A DNA stretch of 64,000 bases from Petrolisthes cinctipes (GCA_033782935.1 JAWQEG010000167.1:459001-523000); one strand, 5' to 3'. Positions 32,004 through 42,582 are shown, counted from the stretch's first letter. The notes: generated from the letters alone by a model not told the origin. Numbers and translations are program-made.

Positions 32004-32005
<2 letters not shown>

Positions 32006-32170
32006 ACACACATAACCTATCCCAACTTACCCCAACAAAACCCAAATAAACCTAACCTAACTTAACCTAGCCCAAACAAACATAACCTAATCAAACCCAA
32101 CCAAACCTAGCACAACGGAACCTAACCAAATCTAAATTAACCCAACCTAACCCAAGCCAAGCATAAACCA
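32004..32170. repeat. Degenerate CCTAA-type repeats
   Basis: AACCTAACC/CCCAAC/CAAACC units directly after the LINE poly-A and next to the A2M exon donor. Confidence 0.75.
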
Positions 32171-32185
32171 ACGTACTTGTCCTAC

Positions 32186-32450
32186 CTTTGGGTAGATTCC
32201 AGTACATAGCATTCTTAGTCACCACAGCTTGGTCCAACAACTTTTGCATTAGGGAGGTGGCGTTGGGGTGTGAGGCGAGGGCGAAGGCGTATGCTTTTAT
32301 GGCGAGTACGTTGGGGTGTGTGGAGTTGTCTTTGGTGAGGCACCTGGCAGCCATAGACACACTCTGGTCGTGTGAAGGTTGTCTTGCTTCTAAAAGAGCG
32401 GCCATGACGTACGCTGTGAGGGAGACTGTATTGCCACTGCTAATTCCACC
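32186..32450 (-). CDS. Alpha-2-macroglobulin/TEP exon: alpha-alpha thioester domain
   Basis: The minus strand encodes GGISSGNTVSLTAYVMAALL, HDQSVSMAARCL, HPNVLAIKAYAFALASHP and KLLDQAVVTKNAMYWNLPKG. This matches the helical TED pattern (VTLTAYVTIALLE, -YALALAY-AYAFAL, -YW). Acceptor CTAACAG at 32453-32451, phase 0; donor AAAG|GTAGGAC at 32185, phase 1. 265 bp. The phases fit both neighbours. An N-x-S/T site (HPNATSL) is present. The helices of this domain surround and protect the internal thioester. Confidence 0.93.
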
Positions 32451-32454
32451 CTGT

Positions 32455-32753
32455 TAGATAATATAATACTGCTATCATTATTACTAATAATATTATCACT
32501 GTTATTGCTACTACCTCCACTTATTATTACTACCACTACTACTATTATACTGTTATTATTACTACTAATAATATTATCACCTCTACTTTGTTGGATTAAT
32601 AGTACACTTATTATTACTACCACTACTACTATTATAATGTTATTATTACTACTATTGAAATTACAACTGCTATTGCTTCTACCTCAACTCTGGTGAATTA
32701 ATAGTCCATTATTATCATTACTACTACTACTTGCTGGATATATAGTACATTGT

Positions 32754-32786
<33 letters not shown>

Positions 32787-32960
32787 CGGTACTACTACTA
32801 CTACTTGCTGGAAATATAGTACATTGTTACTACTACTATTATGCATACTATTACTACTACTATGCTACTCCTACCGCTGATTACCCCTTCCTGTTGGATA
32901 AATAGTACAATTATTATTACTACTACTATACTACGGTGTTATTATTACTATTACTGATAT
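32455..32960. repeat. (ATT/ACT/CTA)n trinucleotide-rich tract
   Basis: Stretches of TTATTACTACTACTA type, the purest (ACT)n run being about 32754-32786, interrupted by TGCTGGATATATAGTAC segments. Leu/Ile/Thr open frames here are artefacts. Confidence 0.9.
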
Positions 32961-33059
32961 TATTATTTTTTTATGGGTGGGGGAAGTAAGAAGAGAGGGT
33001 AGGGAGTGTGAAAAGGAAAGAAATGTATACTAAAATGCATAAATATAAAAAATGTATAA

Positions 33060-33330
33060 AAATGTGTACAGTATATATGCTTACTGACCTGCATGTCCTT
33101 ATGAAGAAATTTGTAGGTATGTATAATTATGTATTATAAATATGTTTGTATGTATAAATATGTATATATATTATGTATAAATATATATGTTTTACTGACC
33201 TGCATGTCCTTATGAAGAAATTTGCATGTATGTATAATTATGTATTATAAATATGTAAGTATGTATGTGTGTATTTATAAATATGTAGGACTATATATAT
33301 TATGTATCTATTAATATGTATGTATATATA
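33060..33330 (-). repeat. Two copies of an A2M exon end and donor inside ATGTATAA repeats
   Basis: TTACTGACCTGCATGTCCTT (plus) occurs at about 33080 and again at 33192. The same 20-mer forms the end and donor of exon 37065-37172 (minus ...GACATGCAG|GTCAGTAA). Both copies continue with ATGAAGAAATTTG and are embedded in TATGTATAAATATGTATG repeats of the same kind that flank the real exon near 37000-37055. Confidence 0.82.
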
Positions 33331-33340
33331 TATATTATGT

Positions 33341-34324
33341 CTATCTATCTATTCTATCTATAGCTTCGACGCCTCGTTCCCTCCGGGAACTCCCCCCAAG
33401 GGGGTGGCCACGGCAGAAGTGTCTCCAGTTCTCCCTGTTCCAACACTCCCTCCTTACTTGTTCAAGCCCTACTCTGCCCCTCACGTTTCTCTCCTTTACA
33501 TACTCTTCCACTCTGTTCTGCCATCTAACTGGAGGTCTGCCTCTCACACCAGGTGCCACAACTTCACTTCCATACACCTTCTTTACAAATTCCTCACTTT
33601 GCATTCTCTCCACATGTCCAAACCATCTCAATGTATCACGTTTCACTCTCTCAACCACTCCACACTCAATGCCAATTGCCTTCTCACTCATACCACACCT
33701 CTCATACACACTCTCATTACTTTCTCCATCCCATCTAGTAAGTCCACATGCTCCTCTCAAGTAACTCATTTCCACAGCACCTATTCTGGACTGATGCGCC
33801 CTACTCCATGTCCATGTCTCCGACGCATATGTCAGTGTTGGCAGGATTATACTATTTCGTAGTCCCCTTTTCACTTCCATACTCACACTTCTACCCTTCA
33901 TAATCCTCCCCAGTGATCCTATGACCTGTCTACCCTTCACTGCTCTCTCCCTAATTTCTCCTTCCATACTTCCATGTTTACACATAACTGTACCCAGGTA
34001 CTTAAACTCCTTCACTTCCTCCATCCTCTCACCCCTCAGAGTTATCTCACACTTGGTCCCAGTTGGTACAGCCACTCTGTAAGATGTAGCAAAGTCAATC
34101 ACTTCAGTTTCTGCTCTTTCAAATACCATCACTTTACTTTTACCCACATTCACCTTCAGTTTCCTTCGTTTACACACAGACTGAAATTCGTCCACCACTC
34201 TCTGTAAATTCCTTTCATTCTCAGCCATCAGCACAGTGTCATCCGCAAACAAACTTGCCACCAGGGACCAATTTGCTTCATTCAGCCTCAACTTCACCCC
34301 CAGACCATTCACTTTGGCTTTCAT
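33341..34324 (-). CDS. RTE-like LINE: RT catalytic core and C-terminus, after a frameshift
   Basis: Continues from the previous entry in another frame: MKAKVNGLGVKLRLNE, LFADDTVLMAENERNLQ (catalytic Asp-Asp), KVNVGKSKVMVF, EFKYLGTVM and LTYASETWTWS. It ends with the CTLRWFGHVERM-like block and VRGRPPVRWQNRVEEYVKER. The end runs into the (GATA)n tail, so the final residues are microsatellite-encoded. A 1-2 base indel near 34315-34330 separates the two halves. Confidence 0.85.
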   Translation of the reverse strand: MKAKVNGLGVKLRLNEANWSLVASLFADDTVLMAENERNLQRVVDEFQSVCKRRKLKVNVGKSKVMVFERAETEVIDFATSYRVAVPTGTKCEITLRGERMEEVKEFKYLGTVMCKHGSMEGEIRERAVKGRQVIGSLGRIMKGRSVSMEVKRGLRNSIILPTLTYASETWTWSRAHQSRIGAVEMSYLRGACGLTRWDGESNESVYERCGMSEKAIGIECGVVERVKRDTLRWFGHVERMQSEEFVKKVYGSEVVAPGVRGRPPVRWQNRVEEYVKERNVRGRVGLEQVRRECWNRENWRHFCRGHPLGGSSRRERGVEAIDRIDR

Positions 34325-36638
34325 CTCTCATACAACCATCCATATATATATTGAACAACCATGGTGACATAACACACCCCTGTCTCAGCCCTACACTAAT
34401 ATTAAAACTCTCACTTAGATCACCCTCTACCCGTACACATGCTTTTGCATCTGCATAAAAAGCCTCAATGCCTTTCAGCAAAGGCCCCCCAACACCATAA
34501 ATTCTCAACACCTCTGTCATAGCTTTCCTATCAACCCTATCGTATGCCTTCTCCAAGTCCATGAAGGCAGCATACAACTTCTTACCCTTCCCAATATATT
34601 TCTCAACTATTGATTTTAATGCAAATATTTGGTCCACACATCCTCTACCCTTTCTGAACCCTCCCTGCTCCTCACTAACTTTATTCCCTGTTACTTCAAC
34701 CAGTCTTTCAGTAAGAACCTTCCCGTAAACCTTCCCCGGTACACTAAGAAGGCTTATTCCCCTATAGCTACCACACTCATCCTTACTCCCCTTCCCCTTA
34801 TACAGAGGTACAATTATGGCTCTCCTCCACTCCTCTGGCACCTCTCCCTGCCTCCAGGCCAATGTACATATAAGCAACATCCACTCCACCACTACCTCCC
34901 CCCCACACTTTAACATTTCAGCAGTTATCCCATCCACCCCCGGTGCCTTTCCCATCTTCAACTTTCCTATTGCTTTCCTAACCTCTTCCCTTCCTAAATC
35001 TCCCTGTACACCCTGTCGCCTACCACCTGCCTCCATCCCCATGCATGTCACCACCGCCTCCCCTCCCTTCCCCCCATTCATCAACTGATCAAAATGCCTC
35101 TTCCACACTTCTTTCACTTCCTCACTTCTACTCATAGTAACTCCATCCTCTCTCTTCACTCTCATGCTACCAGACTTTCCTTCCCCTCTTTCTCTTTTCA
35201 CCTCCTTCCAGAATAATTTCTTGTTCTCTTTAAACTTTTCACTCAGCTTCATACCAAACTCCTCATCCACTCTCCTTTTACTCTCACTCACCATCCTTTT
35301 CACTTGTCTCTTACACACATTATATTCTCTTTTCCATCTCTCTCTCACTTCTTCCGGCACATTCCTCTGTAATGTTCTCTTATATGCCTTCCTTTTCTCC
35401 TCTAAGGCATCTTTCACTTCTTCTGTCCACCAAGCACTCCCTTTCTTGCCCCTCTTCTGTGTCTTATATCCTACTACCTCTACTGCTGTCCTCAATATTA
35501 TCGTTTTAAACATTTCATACACCACATTCACTCCCACTCCCTCCCCTATCCCCATCCTTCCATCTCCCAGCACCTCACCCACCCTCCTCTTATATTCCTC
35601 CCTATACTCTTCTACATCTAATTTCCCACTAGCCACCTCCCTCTTATTCCTCACCCCTTCATCCCTCCTACTATACTCCCACTTAACCCTAACCTTCATC
35701 CTCACCAACACCGCAAAATGGTCGGAGCAATGGACCATTCTTCTCACCACTTTTGCGTCATACACATCCTTCCTCAACCTTTCATCCACTGCCACATAGT
35801 CAATCAAACTCTTTTGCTCTCCTCTCTCATCCCTTCTCTTCCACGTATACCTGTGGATCATCTTGTGCTGAAAGAAGGTGTTCGCCAAGAACAACCCCCT
35901 CTCAGCACAGACATCCACTAGATATTCACCATTCTCATTTGTTCCTTCTACACCCCAATTACCCACAATATTCCCCACTTCCTCACCTCCCACCTTTCCA
36001 TTCATATCTCCCATCATCACTACTCTCCTTCCATTATCAATTCCTCTCAGACATGTATTCAACTCCTCCCAAAACACTCTCATCTTCTCTCTCCCTGTCT
36101 TACTCTTTTCATTCACTGGTGCATAAGCACACACCCAAGCATACTTCACCAAGCCAATCTTTCCAGTCATCCATACTATTCTAGACCCATTCCACCCATG
36201 TCCATCCACTCCCTTCCACACCCACGGAGACACCAACAGCGCACACCCTTCCTTCCCTCTTCCTTTACTCTTTTCATTCATACCCGTCCATACTACTCCT
36301 CCCTCCATTCCCTCCCACAGTCCACTCTCCCTTCCCTCCTGACACTCAACCACTCCACATCCTTTCACGTGTGTCTCCGTCACTCCCATCACATCCACTC
36401 TTCCTTTCTTAAAACATTCTACAATCTCTCGCCTCTTGGTCCCATTCGTCATTCCATTCACATTCACAGTTACAACTCTCATACATTCCCTCTTCCCCAC
36501 TCCCTCTACAGGGCAACCCGGAGACCCTCCCCCGCCAGTAGCCATATCTGTCCACTCCCCCATTGGAGGGCCACTGATGGCTGGCAAGGCCAATGCAGTG
36601 CTCATTCCCGGAGGGACACGGGCCGTCGGCATTGTCAA
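34278..36638 (-). CDS. RTE-like LINE: endonuclease and first part of reverse transcriptase
   Basis: Endonuclease: VVTVNVNGMTNGTKRREIVE, GVTETHVKG, VVMMGDMNGKVGG and CSDHFAVLV. Linker: KGSAWWTEEVKDALEEKRKA. RT: GKAPGVDGITAEMLK, YRGISLLSVPGKVYGKVL, EQGGFRKGRGCVDQIF, YAAFMDLEKAYDRVDRKAM and VGLRQGCVMSPWLFNIYMDG. The frame is lost about 30 residues before the catalytic FADD, near 34325, where the downstream frame takes over. No other lesion is visible. Confidence 0.87.
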   Translation of the reverse strand: MTMPTARVPPGMSTALALPAISGPPMGEWTDMATGGGGSPGCPVEGVGKRECMRVVTVNVNGMTNGTKRREIVECFKKGRVDVMGVTETHVKGCGVVECQEGRESGLWEGMEGGVVWTGMNEKSKGRGKEGCALLVSPWVWKGVDGHGWNGSRIVWMTGKIGLVKYAWVCAYAPVNEKSKTGREKMRVFWEELNTCLRGIDNGRRVVMMGDMNGKVGGEEVGNIVGNWGVEGTNENGEYLVDVCAERGLFLANTFFQHKMIHRYTWKRRDERGEQKSLIDYVAVDERLRKDVYDAKVVRRMVHCSDHFAVLVRMKVRVKWEYSRRDEGVRNKREVASGKLDVEEYREEYKRRVGEVLGDGRMGIGEGVGVNVVYEMFKTIILRTAVEVVGYKTQKRGKKGSAWWTEEVKDALEEKRKAYKRTLQRNVPEEVRERWKREYNVCKRQVKRMVSESKRRVDEEFGMKLSEKFKENKKLFWKEVKRERGEGKSGSMRVKREDGVTMSRSEEVKEVWKRHFDQLMNGGKGGEAVVTCMGMEAGGRRQGVQGDLGREEVRKAIGKLKMGKAPGVDGITAEMLKCGGEVVVEWMLLICTLAWRQGEVPEEWRRAIIVPLYKGKGSKDECGSYRGISLLSVPGKVYGKVLTERLVEVTGNKVSEEQGGFRKGRGCVDQIFALKSIVEKYIGKGKKLYAAFMDLEKAYDRVDRKAMTEVLRIYGVGGPLLKGIEAFYADAKACVRVEGDLSESFNISVGLRQGCVMSPWLFNIYMDGCMRDESQSEWSGGEVEAE

Positions 36639-37064
36639 AAGCTAAAAAAACACGGTCATAAATTTAAAAGAAATTACAAAATATAAAAACATACAATCAA
36701 AGAATTTAAAAATCTTAAAACACTAAAAAATACAATAAAAATACACTAAAAACCTTAAAACCTATATGTGGGGGAAGCTAGGTCTCACCCCCACACCGCC
36801 TTCCCCTTTGGCTCCACCTCCTAAATGGATAAAAACAAGCTAAAAAAAGGAGGTGTACCCCCGAGGTCACCGCTTGGAGGCGGGGTAAGGCTTACCTACC
36901 CTTCCTGGGGAGGGGTAGGTCACTGAGGTTTTTGCTTTTCCCAATACTGCAAGCACTTCTGCACAGTAGCAATCCTCGACCTCATCGGTTACGATATTGA
37001 TATGTATGTATAAATATGTATGTATTATATATTATGTATGTATAAAGATGTATGTTTTACTGAC

Positions 37065-37172
37065 CTGCATGTCCTTATTAATTACCGTGCCCACGGATTC
37101 AATACAACTATCTAGATTTCTTTGTTGACGTAAGAGCCAGTCTCCGGTCTCCACCACTGGGTCTGTATCTAT
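37065..37172 (-). CDS. Alpha-2-macroglobulin/TEP exon: thioester domain
   Basis: Exactly 36 codons, phase 0 to phase 0: IDTDPVVETGDWLLRQQRN then LDSCIESVGTVINKDMQ. It corresponds to the family segment WL-xx-Q-xx-DGxF...G-V-xx--G. Acceptor TGTACAG at 37174-37173; donor CAG|GTCAGTAAAA at 37064. It joins in phase to exons 38927-39060 and 32186-32450. The usual D-G-C/S-F part reads LDSCIES here, a modest divergence. Confidence 0.88.
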
Positions 37173-37194
37173 CTGTACATGAAGAGACAACATA

Positions 37195-37354
37195 TATGAG
37201 AGAGAGAGAGGGGAGGGGGGGCAGAAGTAAAAAAAAAAAAAGAGAGAGAGAGAGTGTAATATATGATTAACATAATATAAACTAAAAATCAAAGCGAGAG
37301 TGCATATAATCGACAAAAACAGGTTGAAAGACATACCGTGGATATGGGAAGAAG

Positions 37355-37413
<59 letters not shown>

Positions 37414-37505
37414 ATATATGATTAACATGATATAAACTAAAAATCAAAGCGAGAGTGCATATAATCGACAAAAACAGGTTGAAAGACATACCGTGGATAT
37501 GGGAA
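37195..37505. repeat. (GA)n tracts and a tandem 95-bp duplication
   Basis: TAATATATGATTAACATAAT through CATACCGTGGATATGGGAAG occurs twice (about 37257-37352 and 37412-37503), separated by AAAAAAAA(GA)n. A shorter GA run lies at 37198-37212. Non-coding. Confidence 0.85.
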
Positions 37506-37509
37506 GGAA

Positions 37510-38345
37510 ATAGAGCAATGAGTGGAAGCAGAACACATTAAAAACATGGACTAATTTAATAACATAGTAAATAAAAGAACAAACAGTAATCTTAAAACAT
37601 TATACAGAAAAAGAACATATAAAACTGGAAAGAAATGAGGCACCTTGGTTTAATGAGAGTATTAGAGAAGGAATAAAAAAGAGAAAATATTACAATAGAT
37701 TAACAAGAAACTTTAAAACGCAAGAAGAAAAACAGCAAAGGATAAATTATTGTAGAGTGAACAAAAGAAAAATCTATATACAGTACAACTAGAAATAAGA
37801 GGCAGTATGCATTAATGAAGAAAAAATAACAAGAAAATAATACAAAGAGGAAATGCAAGTAAAAATACGTGGGAAAATATAAATAAGTTAAGAAAGAAGA
37901 ATCAAAGAGACTGCAAAAACAAAGATAGACAATGAGAATGGAGAAAAATAAAAAATGGAGATGGAAAGGTATTTGACACAATAAATAATAAAGAACCCAA
38001 TAGAATAGATATGGTGTGGAATGAGGAGGAACGAAATGAATAAAGAAGTACATTATTCAAAATGACAACTATTGAAAAGAGAGAAGGAAACCCTAGGATA
38101 CAAATACTATTGGACAATACAGAACAATACCAGCAAACAGATATCACAACAATTGATGGAACGTATGGATATGACAACACCAATAAAAAGTGACACGACA
38201 AATAATATGGAAAAACCCAAAATAAACAACTCTACAACTGAAGTAAAATATAAAGAAATTAAAAAATAAAAATATTAGCTGGACCACACAAACTAAAACC
38301 TGAACTATATAAAAGTTTACTAACAAACGATAAGATTATGAATAC
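37510..38345 (+). pseudogene. Strongly decayed LINE fragment
   Basis: In several frames: NEAPWFNESIREGIKKRKYY, NRLTRNFKTQEEKQQRINYC and, near 38275, AGPHKLKPELYKSLL. These resemble the linker between endonuclease and RT and the K-x-xGPD-xxPExxK start of RT in CR1/Jockey-group LINEs. AT-rich with many stops. The family cannot be named. Confidence 0.5.
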
Positions 38346-38689
38346 TATGATGAAATAATGAATACTTGAAAAACACCAAAGAGTCAGAATACCTTCAGGA
38401 ATGTCATGTTATACAAAGTCAACTAACCCAAACTGAAAAAGTTTGAAGAACCCTGCTTTAAACTATTGGTGATTCGATACCGTTGACAGTGTATGCTTCA
38501 TTCATTCCTCCTGACACATGTCTTCTCTACCTGATCATTCGTTACCCTCTTATATAGCTCCGCCCACATTTCTCTCCTCCTCTCCCACTAACATCCCCCC
38601 TCCCTCCACTTGCAACTGTTACCAGATCAGATGAGGCCCAAACCAAGTCGCTGGTGGAAGAAGTGTGGACCCTTGATCTGTCCGGAGCT

Positions 38690-38858
38690 GTACAGTCGGC
38701 GGCAGAAGTCCTGTCGCCTCACTTGCTTCACCGAGACAGGCAATGTTCATGGACTCGAGAAATACGCACGTTTTCTACACGTAATATTCTCGAGTCTATG
38801 AACATTGCATGCCTCGGTGAAGCAAGTGAGGCGACAGGACTTTTGCCGCCGACTGTAC
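38690..38858. repeat. Long near-perfect hairpin (72-bp arms, 25-bp loop)
   Basis: The left arm 38690-38761 starts GTACAGTCGGCGGCAGAAGT. The right arm 38787-38858 is its reverse complement with about five mismatches. The loop contains ACGCACGTTTTCTACACGTA, itself weakly palindromic. GC-rich compared with its surroundings. Open frames through it are symmetrical artefacts. Lies 70 bp from an A2M exon. Confidence 0.9.
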
Positions 38859-38926
38859 ATGTTATATGCTTGCTATAATCATCAACTGTATAATAATACC
38901 CTGGTGCTTGCTATGTACTTGCTCAC

Positions 38927-39060
38927 CTGTATATACTGCAGTGCTTGTTGGAATGACTTGAGTACAAATGCTGTGAGCCAGGTGGAGCCAGAATCATCAG
39001 CATTACCAAAGGCACTGTAAGAACCATCAGTCCTTCGGTACAATAACTCACGCCGGTACC
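38927..39060 (-). CDS. Alpha-2-macroglobulin/TEP exon: thioester domain
   Basis: The minus strand reads [20 protein letters not shown] then [20 protein letters not shown] and LQYIQ. The family signature is [25 protein letters not shown], so this is unambiguous. Acceptor CCTCAG at 39062-39061, phase 1 in; donor CAG|GTGAGCAAG at 38926, phase 0 out. It follows the thioester exon 42583-42733 in frame. Confidence 0.95.
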
Positions 39061-39084
39061 CTGAGGTTGTAGAAAAAATATTAT

Positions 39085-39360
39085 TACTACCCAACCTAAC
39101 CAAACCAAACCTAACTTAACCTAACCTAACCTAACCTAACTCACGCCGAAACCCTGAGGTTGTAGAAAAAAATATTATTACCACCCAACCTAACCAAACC
39201 TATTTAGCCCAACCTAACCTAACTTAACCTGACCTAACCTAACCAAACCTAACTTAACCTGGCCAAACCAAACCTACCTACCTAACCTAATTAACCCAAC
39301 CAAACCAAACCTAACCTAACTAAACTATAATCTAACCCAACCTAACCTAACCTGTCCCAG
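39085..39360. repeat. CCTAA-type repeats with a copy of the A2M exon start
   Basis: AACCTAACC and relatives. At 39139-39188 the sequence AACTCACGCCG...CCCTGAGGTTGTAGAAAAAA repeats the acceptor and first bases of exon 38927-39060 (39044-39090) with few changes. So the acceptor region has been tandemly duplicated together with flanking telomere-like sequence. Confidence 0.82.
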
Positions 39361-39377
39361 GTTATTATAAAGAGACG

Positions 39378-39480
39378 GACTGCAAATGTCAAGGGCCCGG
39401 GTTCGAATCCACGAGGAAACGTCTGGGATATTTCAGAGGTGAACTGGGGCCAGCTATTCGTCAATTATCCAGGCTACGCC
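39378..39480 (+). other. tRNA-like B box, possible SINE head
   Basis: GGGTTCGAATCC (about 39401-39412) is a consensus Pol III B box, followed by about 65 bp of unique sequence. No A box or cloverleaf can be folded upstream, so it is not a tRNA gene. A decayed tRNA-derived SINE is possible. Confidence 0.35.
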
Positions 39481-39584
39481 GACACGTCAAAAATATACCC
39501 CCTACATCGTCGTCAACTCAGAACATAGAAGATGCCCGACTATATTCCAAGATGCTGTGAGTGACGATGTAGCTGCTCTCACTA

Positions 39585-40185
39585 GACCAAACCAATCCTA
39601 ACCTAACCTAACCTAACCTACCAAACCAAACTTACCCGACTAAACCAAACCTAACCCAACCTTACAAAACCACACTAACCTAACCCAACGTTACAAAACC
39701 AAACTAAACTAATCTAACCCAACCAAGCCTAACAAAACCAAACTAACCTAATCCAACCAAATCTAACAAAACCAATTTAACCTGACCAAACCTAACCCGG
39801 CCTGACCCATCCAAACCAAACTAACCTGACCAAACCTTACAAAATCAAACTTACCTAACCCAAACACACCAAACCTAACCTAAACCAAACCTAATAAAAC
39901 CAAACTAACCTTATCTAATCTAACAAAACCAATTTGACATGACAAAACCAAACTAACCTAATCCAACCACACCTGACCCAATCAAACCCAACCTAACCAC
40001 ACTTGCCTAATCTATCCCAACGTAACCTAACCAAACCAACCTATCCTAAACTAACCTATCCCAGCCAAACCCAACCTAACCAACCTATCCTAAACTAACC
40101 TATCCCAACCAAACCTAACCAAACCTAGCCTAAACTAACCTATCCCAACCTAACCTAATCAAACTAACCTAACCCAAAGCAAACC
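39585..40185. repeat. Degenerate CCTAA/CCAAAC repeats
   Basis: Irregular mixtures of AACCTAACC, AAACCAAACC, CCAACC and TATCCCAACC without a fixed long period. Confidence 0.85.
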
Positions 40186-41065
40186 CAACCTAACCTAACC
40201 TAAACAAACTAACGTAACCCAAAGCAGACCCAACCTAACCTAACCTAAACAAACTAACGTAACCCAAAGCAGACCCAACCCAACCAAACCGAATGTAACC
40301 CAAAGCAGACCCAACCTAACCTAACCTAAACAAACTAACGTAACCCAAAGTAGACCCAACCTAACCTAACCTAAACAAACTAACGTAACCCAAAGCAGAC
40401 CCAACCTAACCTAACCTAAACAAACTAACGTAACCCAAAGCAGACCCAACCCAACCAAACCGAATGTAACCCAAAGCAGACCCAACCTAACCTAACCTAA
40501 ACAAACTAACGTAACCCAAAGTAGACCCAACCTAACCTAACCTAAACAAACTAACGTAACCCAAAGCAGACCCAACCTAACCTAACCTAAACAAACTAAC
40601 GTAACCCAAAGCAGACCCAACCCAACCAAACCGAATGTAACCCAAAGCAGACCCAACCTAACCTAACCTAAACAAACTAACGTAACCCAAAGTAGACCCA
40701 ACCTAACCTAACCTAAACAAACTAACGTAACCCAAAGCAGACCCAACCTAACCTAACCTAAACAAACTAACGTAACCCAAAGCAGACCCAACCCAACCAA
40801 ACCGAATGTAACCCAAAGCAGACCCAACCTAACCTAACCTAAACAAACTAACGTAACCCAAAGTAGACCCAACCTAACCTAACCTAAACAAACTAACGTA
40901 ACCCAAAGCAGACCCAACCTAACCTAACCTAAACAAACTAACGTAACCCAAAGCAGACCCAACCTAACCTAACCTAAACAAACTAACGTAACCCAAAGCA
41001 GACCCAACCTAACCTAACCTAAACAAACTAACGTAACCCAAAGTAGACCCAACCTAACCTAACCC
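40186..41065. repeat. Higher-order telomere-like satellite, 171-bp period
   Basis: Basic 45-bp unit: CCCAACCTAACCTAACCTAA followed by ACAAACTAACGTAACCCAAA and GCAGA. A 36-bp variant (with CCAACCAAACCGAATGTAAC) begins at 40274, 40445, 40616 and 40787, exactly 171 bp apart (3 x 45 + 36). One of the three 45-bp units per period ends GTAGA rather than GCAGA. The array continues without the variant to about 41060. Confidence 0.92.
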
Positions 41066-41432
41066 AAGCCAGACATCACACGTTTAGCAATACATCTCCC
41101 ACCGGTATATGAGGTTGGGGGAAATGTGTAAGAATTTGGAAGAAACTGGAAAATATTTATCTAATATTTCATCAAACATTTCTAACATTTTATAAAAAAA
41201 TTCTGAATTTTATCACACATTGCTAACCTAACTTAACCATCACTCCTTTGGTTCAACAGCAGCAGTGAACAGCTCTTGCCAGTGTGTGTGTGACTGTGTG
41301 TGTGTGTGTTGGAGTTAGGTGGATTATATTATTTGTACTCTTTGACAAGATCACCACTTTCTGACAAAACATGACATCGCTAACTATACGTGATTGTAAA
41401 CAATAATTCACAAAGACTATAACCATAACCTG

Positions 41433-41990
41433 TAAAATGGAGGCCATAACCAGTAAAATAGTGGCCATAACCTGTATATTAGTGGCCATAACCTGCATAT
41501 TAGTGGCCATAACCTGTATATTAGTGGTCATAACCTGTATATTAGTGGTCATAACCTGCATATTAGTGGTCATAACCTGCATATTAGTGGCCATAACCTG
41601 CATATTAGTGGCCATAACCTGTATATTATTAGTGGTCATAATCTGTATACTAGTAGCCATAACCTGTATATTAGTGGCCATAACCTGTATATTAGTGGCC
41701 ATAACCTGTATATTAGTGGTCATAACCTGCATATTAGTGGTCATAACCTGCATATTAGTGACCATAACCTGTATATTAGTGGTCATAACCTGCATATTAG
41801 TGACCATAACCTGTATATTAGTGATTATAACCTGTATATTAGTGGCCATAACCTGTAATTTAGTGGCCATAACCTGTATATTAGTGGCCATACCCTGTAA
41901 TTTAGTGGCCATAACCTGTAATTTAGTGGCCATAACCTGTATATTAGTGGCCCTCATCAGTGGTCATAACTTGTGTAGTGTGTATATCTA
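41433..41990. repeat. GTGGCCATAACCTGTATATTA minisatellite
   Basis: About 26 copies of a 21-bp unit with GTGGTCATAACC, GTGACCATAACC, GCATATTA and GTAATTTA variants. Because 21 is a multiple of three, long ITCILVA-type and IQVMATN-type open frames appear on both strands; I do not consider them genes. The same unit occurs next to A2M exon 12230-12441. Confidence 0.93.
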
Positions 41991-42267
41991 TCATACCTTC
42001 CTGCTATGACTATACGTATAGAGTGCTATTATTAAAATTACTCTTCAACGACGAAGACAACTTTATGCTGAAAAAGAAGTTTAGTAATACAATACCTGTA
42101 TAAAAGTTCCCAGTAAACTAGCAAAGAGAATATTGCACCACCATATAAGTAGTAGTAGTAGTAGTAAAGGAAACTTGGATGAAGAAACTCCATCCTTCGC
42201 CAAAGAATGAAGGAAATACGGAAAGCCAGAAAATAGAACATACCTTAATATGTCTGTAGAATGAAGG

Positions 42268-42440
42268 TCTATGGATTGATTGATTGATTGATATAAAGCG
42301 CCGCAACATCGAGGTTATATGGCGTCTGAGGAAGAGAGTTATTGAGAGGTGGGACAATAAGTACAAAAGGGTAACAGATGAAAAAAAGGGACAGTTGAAG
42401 AGGTGAAAGCCCCTTTTAGTGACCTTTTGCGATAAGCAGG
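42268..42440 (-). mobile_element. 3' end of a LINE/SINE with (ATCA)n tail
   Basis: The minus strand reads CCTCGATGTTGCGGCGCTTT then ATATCAATCAATCAATCAAT. The LINE at 44580-46835 ends similarly (GATGTTGCGCCACC...ATCAATCAATCAATCA). Only a short 3' piece is visible. Confidence 0.6.
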
Positions 42441-42582
42441 GAGGTATTTGTAGCCGTAATTTGACCGTAGGACGAAGGAAGGCTGGAGAAAACCTTAATT
42501 GATATGACGGAAGGTTGAAGGAAGCCTTTATTAAATGGACAGTAGAATGAATAAAAGCTGTAGGATGAAGGAAATGACTTAC

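Larger units (their letters stand above)
33341..36990 (-). mobile_element. RTE-like LINE, nearly full length
   Basis: A single long coding region, split by one frameshift, is preceded by a leader of about 350 bp (36640-36990, with GGAGGTGTACCCCCGAGG and related GC-rich sequence). It is followed by an (ATAG)n-type tail (plus ATCTATCTATC at 33341-33352). The layout of endonuclease-RT, very short 3' UTR and microsatellite tail fits RTE-group elements. Inserted in the A2M intron between 32450 and 37065 in the gene's orientation. Confidence 0.82.

Noticed and set aside
39385..39430. tRNA gene
   Set aside because: Only a B-box-like GGTTCGAATCC is present; no cloverleaf, A box or acceptor stem can be formed.
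40186..41065. True telomere end
   Set aside because: The array is internal, degenerate and higher-order, with unique sequence and gene exons on both sides.
41253..42009. Long open frames (190-234 codons) with ITCILVA or IQVMATN repeats
   Set aside because: Produced by a 21-bp minisatellite in frame on both strands; the peptide repeats follow the DNA repeat exactly.
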